Positions 7,097 to 15,393 of a stretch of 18,328 nt of DNA are shown in pieces (positions within the stretch are counted from its first letter, which is position 1; every line of letters begins with the position of its first letter). The translations under genes were made by a program, and so were the position numbers. The DNA is from JAJDXO01 sp964620095 (GTDB lineage Bacteria; Pseudomonadota; Alphaproteobacteria; Rhodospirillales; UBA2165). The DNA is taken from contig CAZUGT010000172.1 of assembly GCA_964620095.1 (NCBI GenBank), positions 1 through 18,328 of the forward strand, read 5' to 3'. The notes below the pieces were generated by a model, which made no database searches, was not told where the DNA came from, and saw only the letters and a program-made list of their open reading frames with translations.

Positions 7097-9169
7097 ATGC
7101 AGCAACTCGACAAATCGGAGTTCGGGAAACTGGAGATGTGCTTTCGTCCGCAATCGGCGGCGATCATCGGTGCGTCGACGGATCCGATGAAATTCGGCGG
7201 ACGCGCGTTGAAATTCTGCCTGGAACGGGGGTATGGGGGCCGGCTCTACCCGGTCAATGCACACAACGAAATCGTCCAGGGCATCGAGGCGTATCGGTCC
7301 GTCTCCGATCTTCCCGAGGCCCCGGATATCGCCGTGATTGCGGTGCCCGCCGCTTCGGTACGCGAGAACCTGATAGCTGCCGGAGAGAAGGGCGCAAGCG
7401 TTGCCATCGTCTATGGCGCGCAGTTTGCGGAGGCGGGCACCGAGGGACGGGTCCGGCAGGACGAGCTGCTGAGGATCGCCAAGGATCATGACATGAGGAT
7501 GATCGGGCCCAACTGCATGGGGGTGATTTCGCTGGCGTCCGGTTTCGTCGCCAGTTTTACCAGCGCGCCCGAGCATCATGGCGGCAATGGCTGGCCGGTG
7601 GCGGGGGATATCTCCGTTGCAAGTCAGTCCGGCGCGGTCGGCATTCAGATATTTGCGCAACTGCGCGACCGAGGATTGGGACTGGCCAACTGGATATCCA
7701 CCGGAAACCAGGCCGATATCGATATCTGCGACGCGATCGCGTTCTATGCCGGCGATCCCGCGACGAAGACGATTGCCGTATACATGGAAGACGCCAGCCG
7801 CGGTTTGAAGCTGGTTCAGGCGCTGGAACTGGCGCGGCAATCGAGAAAGCCCGTGGTGGTTCTCAAGGTCGGAACCACGCCCCAGGGCGGCGAGGCCGCG
7901 ACCGGGCACACCGCGTCGGTATACGTCGAAGACCGGGTCGTCGAGGATCTGTTCCGCCAATTCGGTGTTTTGCGCGCCGGATCAATCAATGAAATGATCG
8001 ATCTGGCCGCCGCCTGCAACGCCCGCGCTATTCCGGCTTCCCCCGAAGTTGCCGCCGTCTCGGTTTCCGGCGGAGGGGCCGTGATGATATCCGATGCCGC
8101 GGCCAAGAACGGCCTGGAGCTGCCCGAGTATCCCGCGGACGCGCTGGCCGGTCTCAAACAGACCAACTCGTTCGTCAACGACCGCAATCCCATCGACATC
8201 TCCGCGCCCTCCATGAGCAACATGGAAATTACCGGCGGTCACCTGAAATGGGGGCTCGAGCGCGACCCGCGGACGATGCTCGGTTATATCAGCCACGTGC
8301 CCCTGGTTCCCCGGACCCGCGACGGGATCATGTCGCGGATGCTGACGTTTCAAGCCGGTCACCCGGACAAACTGATCGCCATCGCGGCGAACCTCGAGAG
8401 CGAAGACCGCGCCGATCTGGTCCGGAGCGGTATCGCCGTATTCGACGATCCAACCGTCATGACGGAGGCGGTCGCCAAGCTGGTGCGAACCGGCAAGTCA
8501 TTCGAAAACCCGCCAACGGCGCCGCTGCCGCCGGGTGAGCAGGCGGAGAGTCTGGACAAGGTCATCGATATCCTTCGAGAGACAGGCATCGAAGTGCTGA
8601 CGGACGCGCCCGTGGCATCGGCGGAGGACGCCGTGTCCGCGCTCGAGGATTACAAGGCCATAGTGCTCAAGTTGACGGCGGCGGGGCTGAAACACCGGAC
8701 GGAGCTGGACGGCGTGCGGACCAACCTCTCGGTGCCGGCGGCGGCGGAAGCCGCCTATGGCGATTTGGCGAAGCTGGCGGAGGAGCACGCCGGAAACTGG
8801 CCGGACATCCATGTCACCTGGAGTCCTCATATCAACGGTGTGGAAGTCTTGCTGGCCGTCCGAAGCGATCCGCATTTCGGGCCTCTCGTCATGCTCGGCT
8901 CGGGCGGGATTCTGTGTGAATTGCTGGATGACCTGAAGTACCGCAAGCCGCCATTCGGCGACGGCGAAGCCCGCGCCATGATCAAGGAAATAAGCGCCGA
9001 ACGCATGCTGGACGGCTGGCGCGGCGCCGGTCCGGTGAACCGTGATGCCCTGGCAGAATTGCTGGTGGGGATGTCGAAGGTCGCTGATCGGCTGCCGTCC
9101 TTGGAAATCAATCCGCTGTTCGTGACGGCGGATCGTCTCGTGGCGGCCGATCTGGTCGTGGATCTATGA
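7097..9169 (+). CDS. NDP-forming acyl-CoA synthetase (acetate-CoA ligase family), single chain
   Basis: The 690-residue protein has the complete single-chain architecture. A CoA-binding Rossmann domain comes first (FRPQSAAIIGAS at 16-27; IGPNCMG at 136-142). A succinyl-CoA-ligase-like region follows (SQSGAVGIQIF at 177), carrying the phosphorylated-His segment ATGHTA with His271. A C-terminal ATP-grasp domain from about 485 shows KAIVLKLTAAGLKHRTELDGV, PLVMLGSGGI and SLEINPLFV. Such enzymes join a carboxylic acid to CoA using ATP, giving ADP and phosphate. In most relatives the His lies in SHTG; here it is GHTA, a mild deviation that keeps the His. The start directly follows the preceding TGA, and the N-terminal lead of about 15 residues before FRPxS fits the family. 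The likely role is activating the imported acid or a ring-cleavage product before the CoA-linked steps; the substrate is unknown. Confidence 0.88.
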   Translation: MQQLDKSEFGKLEMCFRPQSAAIIGASTDPMKFGGRALKFCLERGYGGRLYPVNAHNEIVQGIEAYRSVSDLPEAPDIAVIAVPAASVRENLIAAGEKGASVAIVYGAQFAEAGTEGRVRQDELLRIAKDHDMRMIGPNCMGVISLASGFVASFTSAPEHHGGNGWPVAGDISVASQSGAVGIQIFAQLRDRGLGLANWISTGNQADIDICDAIAFYAGDPATKTIAVYMEDASRGLKLVQALELARQSRKPVVVLKVGTTPQGGEAATGHTASVYVEDRVVEDLFRQFGVLRAGSINEMIDLAAACNARAIPASPEVAAVSVSGGGAVMISDAAAKNGLELPEYPADALAGLKQTNSFVNDRNPIDISAPSMSNMEITGGHLKWGLERDPRTMLGYISHVPLVPRTRDGIMSRMLTFQAGHPDKLIAIAANLESEDRADLVRSGIAVFDDPTVMTEAVAKLVRTGKSFENPPTAPLPPGEQAESLDKVIDILRETGIEVLTDAPVASAEDAVSALEDYKAIVLKLTAAGLKHRTELDGVRTNLSVPAAAEAAYGDLAKLAEEHAGNWPDIHVTWSPHINGVEVLLAVRSDPHFGPLVMLGSGGILCELLDDLKYRKPPFGDGEARAMIKEISAERMLDGWRGAGPVNRDALAELLVGMSKVADRLPSLEINPLFVTADRLVAADLVVDL

Positions 9170-9211
9170 ACTGCCGCGGAGCCAATCCGAATGGAGGCGT
9201 GAGATCATCCG

Positions 9212-9961
9212 ATGTTGGAATCTAAGCGGATAATCATAACCGGCGCGGCGCAAGGGATCGGCGCCGCCCTGGCTTCGGGTTTCGCCGGGATGGGCGCCAA
9301 GGTGGCGGTCTGTGACCTCGCCGATCCGGCGGACGTCGTTCGGCGAATTGCGTCGGACGGCCAAGAAGCAATTGGAATCCAGGCGGACGTTACCAGTCTC
9401 GATGACTGCAACCGGATGGTCGCCGAAACCGAGGAAACCTTCGGGGGAGTCGACGGGCTGGTTTGCAACGCGGCCCTTTTCTCGGCCCTGCCGAGTCAGA
9501 TGTACGACGAAATCGATCCCGAACTCTGGGATGAGGTCATGCGGGTCAATGTCAAGGGACCCTGGCTGTGCGCCCGGGCGGCCGTTCCCGCCATGGAACG
9601 GGCCGGCGGCGGATCGATCGTCATGGTTTCCACCAACCGCATCTTCCACGGATATCCCGGTCTGCTGCACTATGACGCATCCAAGGGCGGGGTGCTGGCG
9701 ATGACCCGCTCGCTGATCCGCGAACTTGGACCGAGGGACATTCGCGTCAACACCATCGCCCCCGGGCTGACCATGAGCGAGGGCGTTCTGGCCCGCGACG
9801 GCATCGAGGACAGAAAGGGGGCCATCGCCGCCGGGCGATCCTTGTCGCGCGACCAGGAGCCTGGCGATCTGATCGGGCCGGCCGCATTTTTTCTCAGCGA
9901 TCACGCGGGTTTCGTAACCGGCCAGTGTCTGATCGTCGACGGCGGCGGAATCACCGGCTGA
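9212..9961 (+). CDS. SDR-family NAD(P)-dependent oxidoreductase
   Basis: This classical short-chain dehydrogenase has 249 residues, the usual length. It shows TGAAQGIG (10-17) for cofactor binding, ADV at 59-61, CNAA (85-88, in place of NNAG), VNVKGP with Asn113, Ser140 in MVSTNR, and the catalytic YDASK with Tyr154 and Lys158. RVNTIAPG and the final GQCLIVDGGG are also typical. It interconverts a hydroxyl and a keto group. CDL after the second strand suggests NAD(H) rather than NADP(H). GGAGG (9193-9197) lies somewhat far, 14 bases, from ATG 9212. It sits 42 bases after the synthetase and 28 before the tautomerase homologue in the same strand run, consistent with the dehydrogenation step after crotonase hydration. 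The exact substrate is not readable. Confidence 0.88.
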   Translation: MLESKRIIITGAAQGIGAALASGFAGMGAKVAVCDLADPADVVRRIASDGQEAIGIQADVTSLDDCNRMVAETEETFGGVDGLVCNAALFSALPSQMYDEIDPELWDEVMRVNVKGPWLCARAAVPAMERAGGGSIVMVSTNRIFHGYPGLLHYDASKGGVLAMTRSLIRELGPRDIRVNTIAPGLTMSEGVLARDGIEDRKGAIAAGRSLSRDQEPGDLIGPAAFFLSDHAGFVTGQCLIVDGGGITG

Positions 9962-9989
9962 GCAATCAACTGCTTGAGAAGGACAAGAA

Positions 9990-10184
9990 ATGGCGATCGT
10001 CAGCATCACGATCATCGAGGGCCGCGACCAGGAGACGAAAAGCCTGCTCATCAAACGGATGACCGAGGCGGTGATCGAAACGCTGGATGCGAAACCCGGA
10101 CAGGTCCGGGTGACCATCAACGAAGTCCGGGACGGGGCATACGGCGTCGGCGGCAATCCGGTGTTCATAAACCGACAGGAATGA
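9990..10184 (+). CDS. 4-oxalocrotonate tautomerase homologue lacking catalytic Pro1 (Ala instead)
   Basis: The 64-residue product aligns without gaps in its core to 4-oxalocrotonate tautomerase: IVSITIIEGR at the start, LDAKPGQVRVTINEV in the middle and GAYGVGG near the end. In mature numbering Arg11 and Arg39, which bind and polarise the substrate, are present, and Tyr50 replaces the usual Phe50. The general base of this family is the N-terminal proline exposed after Met removal. Here the second codon is GCG (Ala), read clearly at 9993-9995, with no alternative start giving Met-Pro. Ala should still allow Met removal and leave a free amine, so altered chemistry such as weak tautomerase or Schiff-base reactions is possible; a structural role is another option. 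AGAAGGA precedes ATG 9990 at good spacing. It follows the SDR gene by 28 bases. Confidence 0.85.
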   Translation: MAIVSITIIEGRDQETKSLLIKRMTEAVIETLDAKPGQVRVTINEVRDGAYGVGGNPVFINRQE

Positions 10185-10218
10185 ATTTCGCCCGATCCCG
10201 CGGCGGCCAAAAACCATT

Positions 10219-10251
10219 TTGAAAGGTCTCACTAGTGGGATAAAGTGGGCA
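10219..10251 (+). promoter_or_regulatory. Promoter/operator with shared 20-base direct-repeat element (copy 2)
   Basis: Bases 10232-10251 repeat exactly the 20-base element of 2460-2479. TTGAAA (10219-10224, five of six to the -35 consensus) and TAAAGT (10241-10246, four of six to -10) are separated by 16 bases, so the second AGTGGG half-site would overlap the -10 region. Transcription would start near 10253 and reach a GGAGG ribosome site at 10269-10273. This marks a promoter inside the long same-strand gene run, so the isochorismatase-to-TctC genes can be expressed separately from the upstream genes. Identity is directly seen; promoter use is inferred. Confidence 0.62.
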
Positions 10252-10281
10252 ACAATAACAGCCAAATGGGAGGAAATGGGC

Positions 10282-10953
10282 ATGCCCCATGATGTGAAAA
10301 TCCCCGGCTACGTGATCGAAAGGATCATGGCCAAGCGGGGACGGCTGGAAGTATTCGACACGTTCGAAGCGCCCAAGACCGCGCTCCTCGTCATCGACAT
10401 GCAGAATTTCTATGTGGCCGAGGTGGACACGGCGATTTCGATCGTGCCCAACATCAATCGGCTTGCCGCGGCATGCAGGGAGAAGGGGGCGCCGGTCATT
10501 TGGGTGATCATGCGCTGCGCCGAGAACGAAGGCGCGCCGAGCCAATGGCAAATCTACCACGAGTATTTCTTCACCGAGGCGAAGGGCCGGAACCACCTGA
10601 CCAAACTCAGCCCCGGCAACGAGGGCTACGAGATTTATCCCGATCTCGAGGTCAGGGACGAGGACCAAATCGTCACCAAGAGACGCTTCTCGCCGTTCAT
10701 CGTCGGCGCCTCGGATTTGCACGACATTTTGCAGGGTAAGGGTATCGAGAACCTGATCGTGGCGGGCACGGCGACCAACATGTGCAGCGAATCCACGGCC
10801 CGCGATGCGATGATGCTGGACTACAAGGTGGTGATGGTCGAGGACGCGAACGCGGCGCGGTACGACGACGATCACCTAGCCGGATTGACCTCGTTTTACC
10901 AATCCTTCGGCGACGTGAGGACGACCGACCAGACCATAGAAATGCTTGTGTGA
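10282..10953 (+). CDS. Isochorismatase-family cysteine hydrolase, RutB-like
   Basis: The 223-residue protein has the full Asp-Lys-Cys triad of the isochorismatase-like hydrolases: Asp39 in LLVIDMQNFY, Lys133 in TKRRFSPF, and Cys168 in TATNMCSESTARDA. The stretch around the Cys (ATNxCxESTxRD) and the following VEDANA closely resemble RutB, which hydrolyses ureidoacrylate peracid or its amide; nicotinamidases and N-carbamoylsarcosine amidase share the fold. It most likely cleaves a C-N bond of an amide, carbamoyl or ureido group in the cytoplasm. ATG 10282 is chosen because GGAGG at 10269-10273 lies 8 bases upstream; ATG 10276 is too close. A shared promoter element sits 30 bases upstream. Together with the RutA-like monooxygenase at 198 it hints at a nitrogen-containing substrate, though the two genes are 9 kb apart. 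Confidence 0.87.
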   Translation: MPHDVKIPGYVIERIMAKRGRLEVFDTFEAPKTALLVIDMQNFYVAEVDTAISIVPNINRLAAACREKGAPVIWVIMRCAENEGAPSQWQIYHEYFFTEAKGRNHLTKLSPGNEGYEIYPDLEVRDEDQIVTKRRFSPFIVGASDLHDILQGKGIENLIVAGTATNMCSESTARDAMMLDYKVVMVEDANAARYDDDHLAGLTSFYQSFGDVRTTDQTIEMLV

Positions 10954-10957
10954 GACG

Positions 10958-11755
10958 ATGGCCGCCCCATCGGAGATCCGGGTGGAAACGAACGGCAGTG
11001 CGGGAATTATCCGTTTCGCCAGACCCGAGGCGCGAAACGCGCTGACCGAACGGATGCTCGCCGAGACGCGGGCGCAGATGGAAACCTGGGAGAGCGACGG
11101 CGCCGTCACGGCCGTGATTCTGACCGGCGACGATACGGCCTTTTGCGCGGGCGGAGACGTCAAGAATACGGCCGCGAGCGAGATGGCCCCGTTCGACAAG
11201 TACCGCTACCGCCATACCCAAAGCGGCCTGCACAATTTCATGCGCTTTTTCGTCAACTACACCAAGCCGGTGATAGCGGCGGTGGAGGGCCATGCCCTCG
11301 GCGGCGGGATGGAGGTCGCGCTCCGCTGCGACTTCATCGTCGGGTCCGAAACGGCGAGTTTCGGCATCACCGAGGCCAAGCTCGGCCTGTTTCCGATTCT
11401 GGGCGGCGCCTGGTCCCTGGCCCGAGCGATCGGGGAGCGCAAGGCCAAGGAACTGGCATTTACGGGAAGGCGGATGGACGCGGACGAGGCGCTCGCCTTG
11501 GGTGTTCTCAATCATGTGGTGCCCGCCGGCGAAGCGGTATCGAAAGCGGTGGAAATCGTCGCCGAGATGGGCGCATCGGCGCCTCTGGCCGTCATGGCCG
11601 TCAAACAGGCGATCGACCGGGCGCCCTATCAGACATTCGAGCAGGCGCTCAACTCCGGCGGCGACCTCTCGGCGTTGTTGATGTTCTCCGAGGACCGCAA
11701 GGAAGGACTCGCGGCCTTCATCGAGAAACGCAAACCGGTCTGGAAGGGCAAATGA
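10958..11755 (+). CDS. Enoyl-CoA hydratase/isomerase family protein (crotonase)
   Basis: The 265-residue protein has both crotonase signatures: AFCAGGDVKN (61-70) and EGHALGGGMEVALRCDF (110-126), forming the oxyanion hole and CoA site. Two glutamates align with the catalytic pair of enoyl-CoA hydratase: Glu119 in GGGME and Glu139 in FGITEAKLG. A hydratase reaction is therefore more likely than hydrolase or isomerase variants lacking one of them. ATG 10958 is taken as the start, four bases after the hydrolase stop; the frame is open from a TTG at 10946, which would overlap it. The stop overlaps the next start as ATGA (11752-11755). It probably adds water to an enoyl-CoA made by the synthetase and the flavoprotein, feeding the SDR. 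Confidence 0.88.
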   Translation: MAAPSEIRVETNGSAGIIRFARPEARNALTERMLAETRAQMETWESDGAVTAVILTGDDTAFCAGGDVKNTAASEMAPFDKYRYRHTQSGLHNFMRFFVNYTKPVIAAVEGHALGGGMEVALRCDFIVGSETASFGITEAKLGLFPILGGAWSLARAIGERKAKELAFTGRRMDADEALALGVLNHVVPAGEAVSKAVEIVAEMGASAPLAVMAVKQAIDRAPYQTFEQALNSGGDLSALLMFSEDRKEGLAAFIEKRKPVWKGK

Positions 11756-13326
11756 CCCGCAAGTACGACGCCATAGTCATCGGCGGCGGCCACAACGGCC
11801 TGACCTGCGGCGCTTATCTGTCCCGCGCCGGCAAGAAAACGCTGGTGCTGGAACAAAAGCCCTATGTGGGCGGTGCGAGCGTCACCGAAGAGTTCAGTCC
11901 CGGCTTCCGCGCCTCGACCTACTCTTTCATCATGGGTCACCTGCACCCGAAGGTCATCGAGGAGTTGGAGCTGAGAAGGTTCGGCCTCGAGTATTATCCC
12001 CAGCCGAACGTATTCAATCCGACGGAGGACGACGGGATCGTGTTCTCCAAGGATCCGGTCAAGACCCGGGAACAGATCGCACGGTTCTCGAAGCACGACG
12101 CCGACAACTACCCCAAGTTCTTCGAGCGCCTCCAGTCGACCATCGAAATCCTGCGCCGGCTGCAGATGGAGACCCCGCTCAATCCCTTCCGCAAGGATCT
12201 GTCGGGGCGGTGGAAGACCGCGCGGTTTGCCTGGCGTTATCGCAACGCCGAAAAGGAGGTGTACAACCTTCTGCATGCGCTTTCGATGAGCGCGCACGAC
12301 TATGTCAGCCGCTGGTTCGAAAACGACCTAGTGAAGGCGAAGTTCATGTTCTGGGCCACCATTGGCGGCAATGTCGGCCCCTACAGTCCCGGGACGGCCT
12401 TCTACCTCGTGACGCACCTGATTGGCCAAACCGGGATGAGCTTCTGCAAGGGCGGAATGGGCGCCATCGCGGACGCCATCGCGGCTTCGGGCGCCGCGCA
12501 TGGAATGGAGATCCGGTGCGATTCGTGGGTCGATGAAATTCTGGTGCGCGGCGGAAAGGCCGTCGGCGTGCGTCTGAAAACCGGCGAAGAGATACACGCC
12601 AGCCGGATAATTTCCAACGTGAACGTCAAACGCACCTTCCTGGACATGGTGGACGAATGCCATCTGCCGGAAGAATTCGTGGATGACGTAAGGGGTTTCA
12701 GATCCCGTGGAATGGGATTCAAATTGCTCTTGGCGGTGGACCGGCTGCCCCAATACAAGGGCTTCAGCAAGGAGAAGACGGGGACCGAATATCCCGCCTA
12801 TGTCCATATCTGCCCGACGCCCGAGTTTCTCGAACAGGCCTTTCATGACGCAAAATTCGGCTGGTATTCCACCGAGCCGTTTCTCTCCCCGAACGTGCCC
12901 AGCTATACGGACCCGACATTGGCGCCGGACGGCAAGCACGTCGTCGTCATCCAGGGCGGCGTGACCCCGTACGAATTGCGCAACTCGAACTGGGACCACG
13001 AGGGGCCGCAATTGGTCAAGAACGCCTTCGGGGTGCTGGACCGGTTTGCGCCGGGATTCTCCGACAGCGTGATGGACTACAAGCTCTTGACGCCGAAGGA
13101 CATCGAAGCGGATATCAACCTGCCCGGCGGCAATTCGCAGCATGGAGAGCTGACGCTGGACCAGCTGTTTTTCATGCGGCCGGTACCCCGTTACGCCGAC
13201 TATCGCTCACCCGTGCACAATCTGTACCAGTGCGGCGCATCGACGCATCCGGGAGGCGCCGTATCCGCCGTGCCCGGGCACAACGCCGCGCGCGAAATTC
13301 TCAGAGACTGGAAGTGGTACCAATGA
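11752..13326 (+). CDS. FAD-dependent oxidoreductase, phytoene desaturase/PYROXD2-like
   Basis: The 524-residue protein starts MTRKYDAIVIGGGHNGLTCGAYLSRAG with the GxGxxG dinucleotide-binding fold at 11-16 and an acidic residue (Glu34) ending the second strand. It closes with a C-terminal FAD motif (LYQCGASTHPGG, then VPGHNAA) of the phytoene desaturase/amine oxidase superfamily. Length and ending resemble the PYROXD2-like group, whose substrates are poorly known; carotenoid synthesis is unlikely because no other carotenoid genes are present. The likely chemistry is desaturation or oxidation of a ring or side chain. ATG 11752 overlaps the crotonase stop by four bases and has GGAAGGG just upstream, so an apparent much longer open frame from 11143 is a non-coding extension through the crotonase gene. 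No membrane segment is obvious. Confidence 0.85.
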   Translation: MTRKYDAIVIGGGHNGLTCGAYLSRAGKKTLVLEQKPYVGGASVTEEFSPGFRASTYSFIMGHLHPKVIEELELRRFGLEYYPQPNVFNPTEDDGIVFSKDPVKTREQIARFSKHDADNYPKFFERLQSTIEILRRLQMETPLNPFRKDLSGRWKTARFAWRYRNAEKEVYNLLHALSMSAHDYVSRWFENDLVKAKFMFWATIGGNVGPYSPGTAFYLVTHLIGQTGMSFCKGGMGAIADAIAASGAAHGMEIRCDSWVDEILVRGGKAVGVRLKTGEEIHASRIISNVNVKRTFLDMVDECHLPEEFVDDVRGFRSRGMGFKLLLAVDRLPQYKGFSKEKTGTEYPAYVHICPTPEFLEQAFHDAKFGWYSTEPFLSPNVPSYTDPTLAPDGKHVVVIQGGVTPYELRNSNWDHEGPQLVKNAFGVLDRFAPGFSDSVMDYKLLTPKDIEADINLPGGNSQHGELTLDQLFFMRPVPRYADYRSPVHNLYQCGASTHPGGAVSAVPGHNAAREILRDWKWYQ

Positions 13327-13374
13327 CGGCGCGGCCGGGTTCGAGAACCGCCTCACCAATGGGCCGGTCCGCCC

Positions 13375-15393
13375 ATGTTTGATGCGGTCCTCATCGGTTT
13401 GGCTCAGGTCTTCAGCTGGCCCGCCATCGGCTATCTGGGATTTGGCATATTCCTGGGTGTCTGGCTGGGGGCCTTGCCCGGGATCGGCGGAGTCACCGGC
13501 CTGATCCTGCTGCTGCCGTTCACCCATACGATGGAGCCGGTCTCGGCCTTTGCATTGATGCTGGGCATGTTCGCGGTCACCACGACCAGCGACACCATCG
13601 CATCCGTCATGTTGGGTATTCCGGGCACCGTTGCATCTCAGGCGACCATATTGGACGGCTATCCGCTGGCCCAGATGGGGCAGGCCAACCGGGCGCTCGG
13701 CGCCGCCTATACCTGCTCGGCGATCGGCGGCGTGATCGGCGCCGTCGTGCTGATGTTCTCGCTGCCGCTGATCAAGCCGATCCTTACGCTGTTTTCCACA
13801 CCGGAATTTTTCATGCTCTCCCTGTTGGGTATCTGCATGGTGGGTTCGCTTTCCGGCAATTCCGTCGCCAAGGGCCTGGTCATCGGCGCATTCGGGATGA
13901 TGCTTGGCACCATCGGCGAGGAAACCTTCAACGGAGAGGCCCGTTACTATTTCGGCATCGAGTACATGCTCAACACGCCGCCGCTGGTTGCGGTCGTGCT
14001 CGGCCTGTTCGCGATTCCCGAACTTTTGGAACTCGCCACGAAGAACACGTCGATTTCCCGCGTCCCGAACGACCAATCCCGGGGCGGCGGGATGCTGCAG
14101 GGGATCAGGGACGCGATTACCAACTGGTGGCTGGTGATCAAGGGTTCGGTGCTTGGCGTCTATATCGGCATGTTGCCGGGGCTGGGCGCCTCCATCGTCG
14201 ATTGGGCCGCTTACGGCATGGCGGTCCAGACCACCAAGGGCGAGAACAAGTTCGGCCGGGGCGATATCCGCGGCGTGATCGCGCCCGAGTCGGCCAACAA
14301 CGCCCAGCGGGGCGGGGCGCTCATCCCGACCTTGACCTTCGGCATACCCGGCGACTTCGCCATGTCCATCCTGCTTGGCGCCATGCTGATCCAGGGACTG
14401 CGCCCCGGCGTGGAGATGCTGACGACCAAGCTCGACATCACGTTCGCGATGATCTGGACCCTGATCGTCGCGAACATCGCCTCCGCGATTCTGCTGATGA
14501 TGCTGGGCCGTCAGGTCGCCAAGGCCATCTTCGTCGATGGCCACCTGCTGGTTCCCGTGGTCGTCCTGTTCGTTTTCATGGGCAGCTGGCTCGGCAATCA
14601 GTCCATGGGTGATTTGATCCTGATGTGGATCATGGGAGCCGTGGGACTGTTCATGAAGCGGTCCGGCTGGCCGCGCCCCCCGCTGATCATTGCGCTGGTG
14701 CTCGGCCCGAACATGGAGAACGCACTGGTTCTGTCCAACCGCGTCTATGGGACGCTGGGATGGATCGACCGCACCCCGAGCCTTGTCATTGGCGTGATCA
14801 TCGTCCTGACCATCGGGGTAACGGCGCTCGGCCTCGTTCGCACCCGGCGCACCCCGCTCACCACGAACAATTCGCTCGACGGCAAACTGTCCATCGAGGG
14901 CGCGGAGAGAAACCCGCTCATCGGCATCGCCCTGGCACTCTTTTTTCTCGCCGCGTTCGTCACGGCCGGCGTTCTCGCCATCGACTTCCACCCGACCAAT
15001 CGCCAGTATCCCATCGCGACCTCGGTCGTCGCGGTCGTACTGCTGGTCATCATTCTCGTGAAAGAGATGACGGCCGCCCGCGCGGAGCGCCGGGCCTTCG
15101 CGAGTTATGCCGAGGCGTGGCGGGCCGCCCTGGACAAGGCCGGCATGGGGCTCGGCCTGCGGTTCGTCTTGTGGATAGCCGTCGCTGTATTCGGCGCCTG
15201 GCTGATCGGCCAGAAGCTGGCCATTGCCGGTTTCATCCTGGCCTATTTGTGCATTTGGGGAAAGCGGCCCCTGCGGTTCGCCCTGATCTACGCGGCCCTG
15301 GGCTATCTGTTCATCGAGCTGTTTTACGACCGCACCATGCACATCCCGTTTCAGCATCCCTACATCCTGAAATTGATAGGGGGTGGGGCATGA
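13375..15393 (+). CDS. Fused TctA-TctB permease of a tripartite tricarboxylate transporter
   Basis: Residues 1 to about 500 are a TctA large permease: many hydrophobic helices, LGALPGIGGVTG (31-42), DTIASVMLGIPGT, a second IGMLPGLGAS repeat, and PESANNAQRGGALIPTLTFGIPGD. TctA proteins are normally about 500 residues, but this one has 672. The extra C-terminal part (about 515-672) contains four predicted helices separated by a charged loop (KEMTAARAERRAFASYAEAWRAALDKAG), matching the size and layout of the small permease TctB. No separate tctB is present, so I read a TctA-TctB fusion. With the binding protein at 15524 it would import a carboxylate across the inner membrane by ion-coupled transport. 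The ribosome site before ATG 13375 is weak. The stop overlaps the small ORF start (ATGA, 15390-15393). Confidence 0.88.
   Translation: MFDAVLIGLAQVFSWPAIGYLGFGIFLGVWLGALPGIGGVTGLILLLPFTHTMEPVSAFALMLGMFAVTTTSDTIASVMLGIPGTVASQATILDGYPLAQMGQANRALGAAYTCSAIGGVIGAVVLMFSLPLIKPILTLFSTPEFFMLSLLGICMVGSLSGNSVAKGLVIGAFGMMLGTIGEETFNGEARYYFGIEYMLNTPPLVAVVLGLFAIPELLELATKNTSISRVPNDQSRGGGMLQGIRDAITNWWLVIKGSVLGVYIGMLPGLGASIVDWAAYGMAVQTTKGENKFGRGDIRGVIAPESANNAQRGGALIPTLTFGIPGDFAMSILLGAMLIQGLRPGVEMLTTKLDITFAMIWTLIVANIASAILLMMLGRQVAKAIFVDGHLLVPVVVLFVFMGSWLGNQSMGDLILMWIMGAVGLFMKRSGWPRPPLIIALVLGPNMENALVLSNRVYGTLGWIDRTPSLVIGVIIVLTIGVTALGLVRTRRTPLTTNNSLDGKLSIEGAERNPLIGIALALFFLAAFVTAGVLAIDFHPTNRQYPIATSVVAVVLLVIILVKEMTAARAERRAFASYAEAWRAALDKAGMGLGLRFVLWIAVAVFGAWLIGQKLAIAGFILAYLCIWGKRPLRFALIYAALGYLFIELFYDRTMHIPFQHPYILKLIGGGA

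Noticed and set aside
6275..7960. A 561-codon open frame on the minus strand opposite the HTH protein and synthetase genes
   Set aside because: The composition is that of an antisense shadow, and it covers two well-supported plus-strand genes without any family motif.
11143..11751. N-terminal extension of the FAD oxidoreductase frame through the crotonase gene
   Set aside because: The extension is arginine- and glycine-rich with no domain. The ATG at 11752 has a good ribosome site and directly begins the FAD-binding fold.
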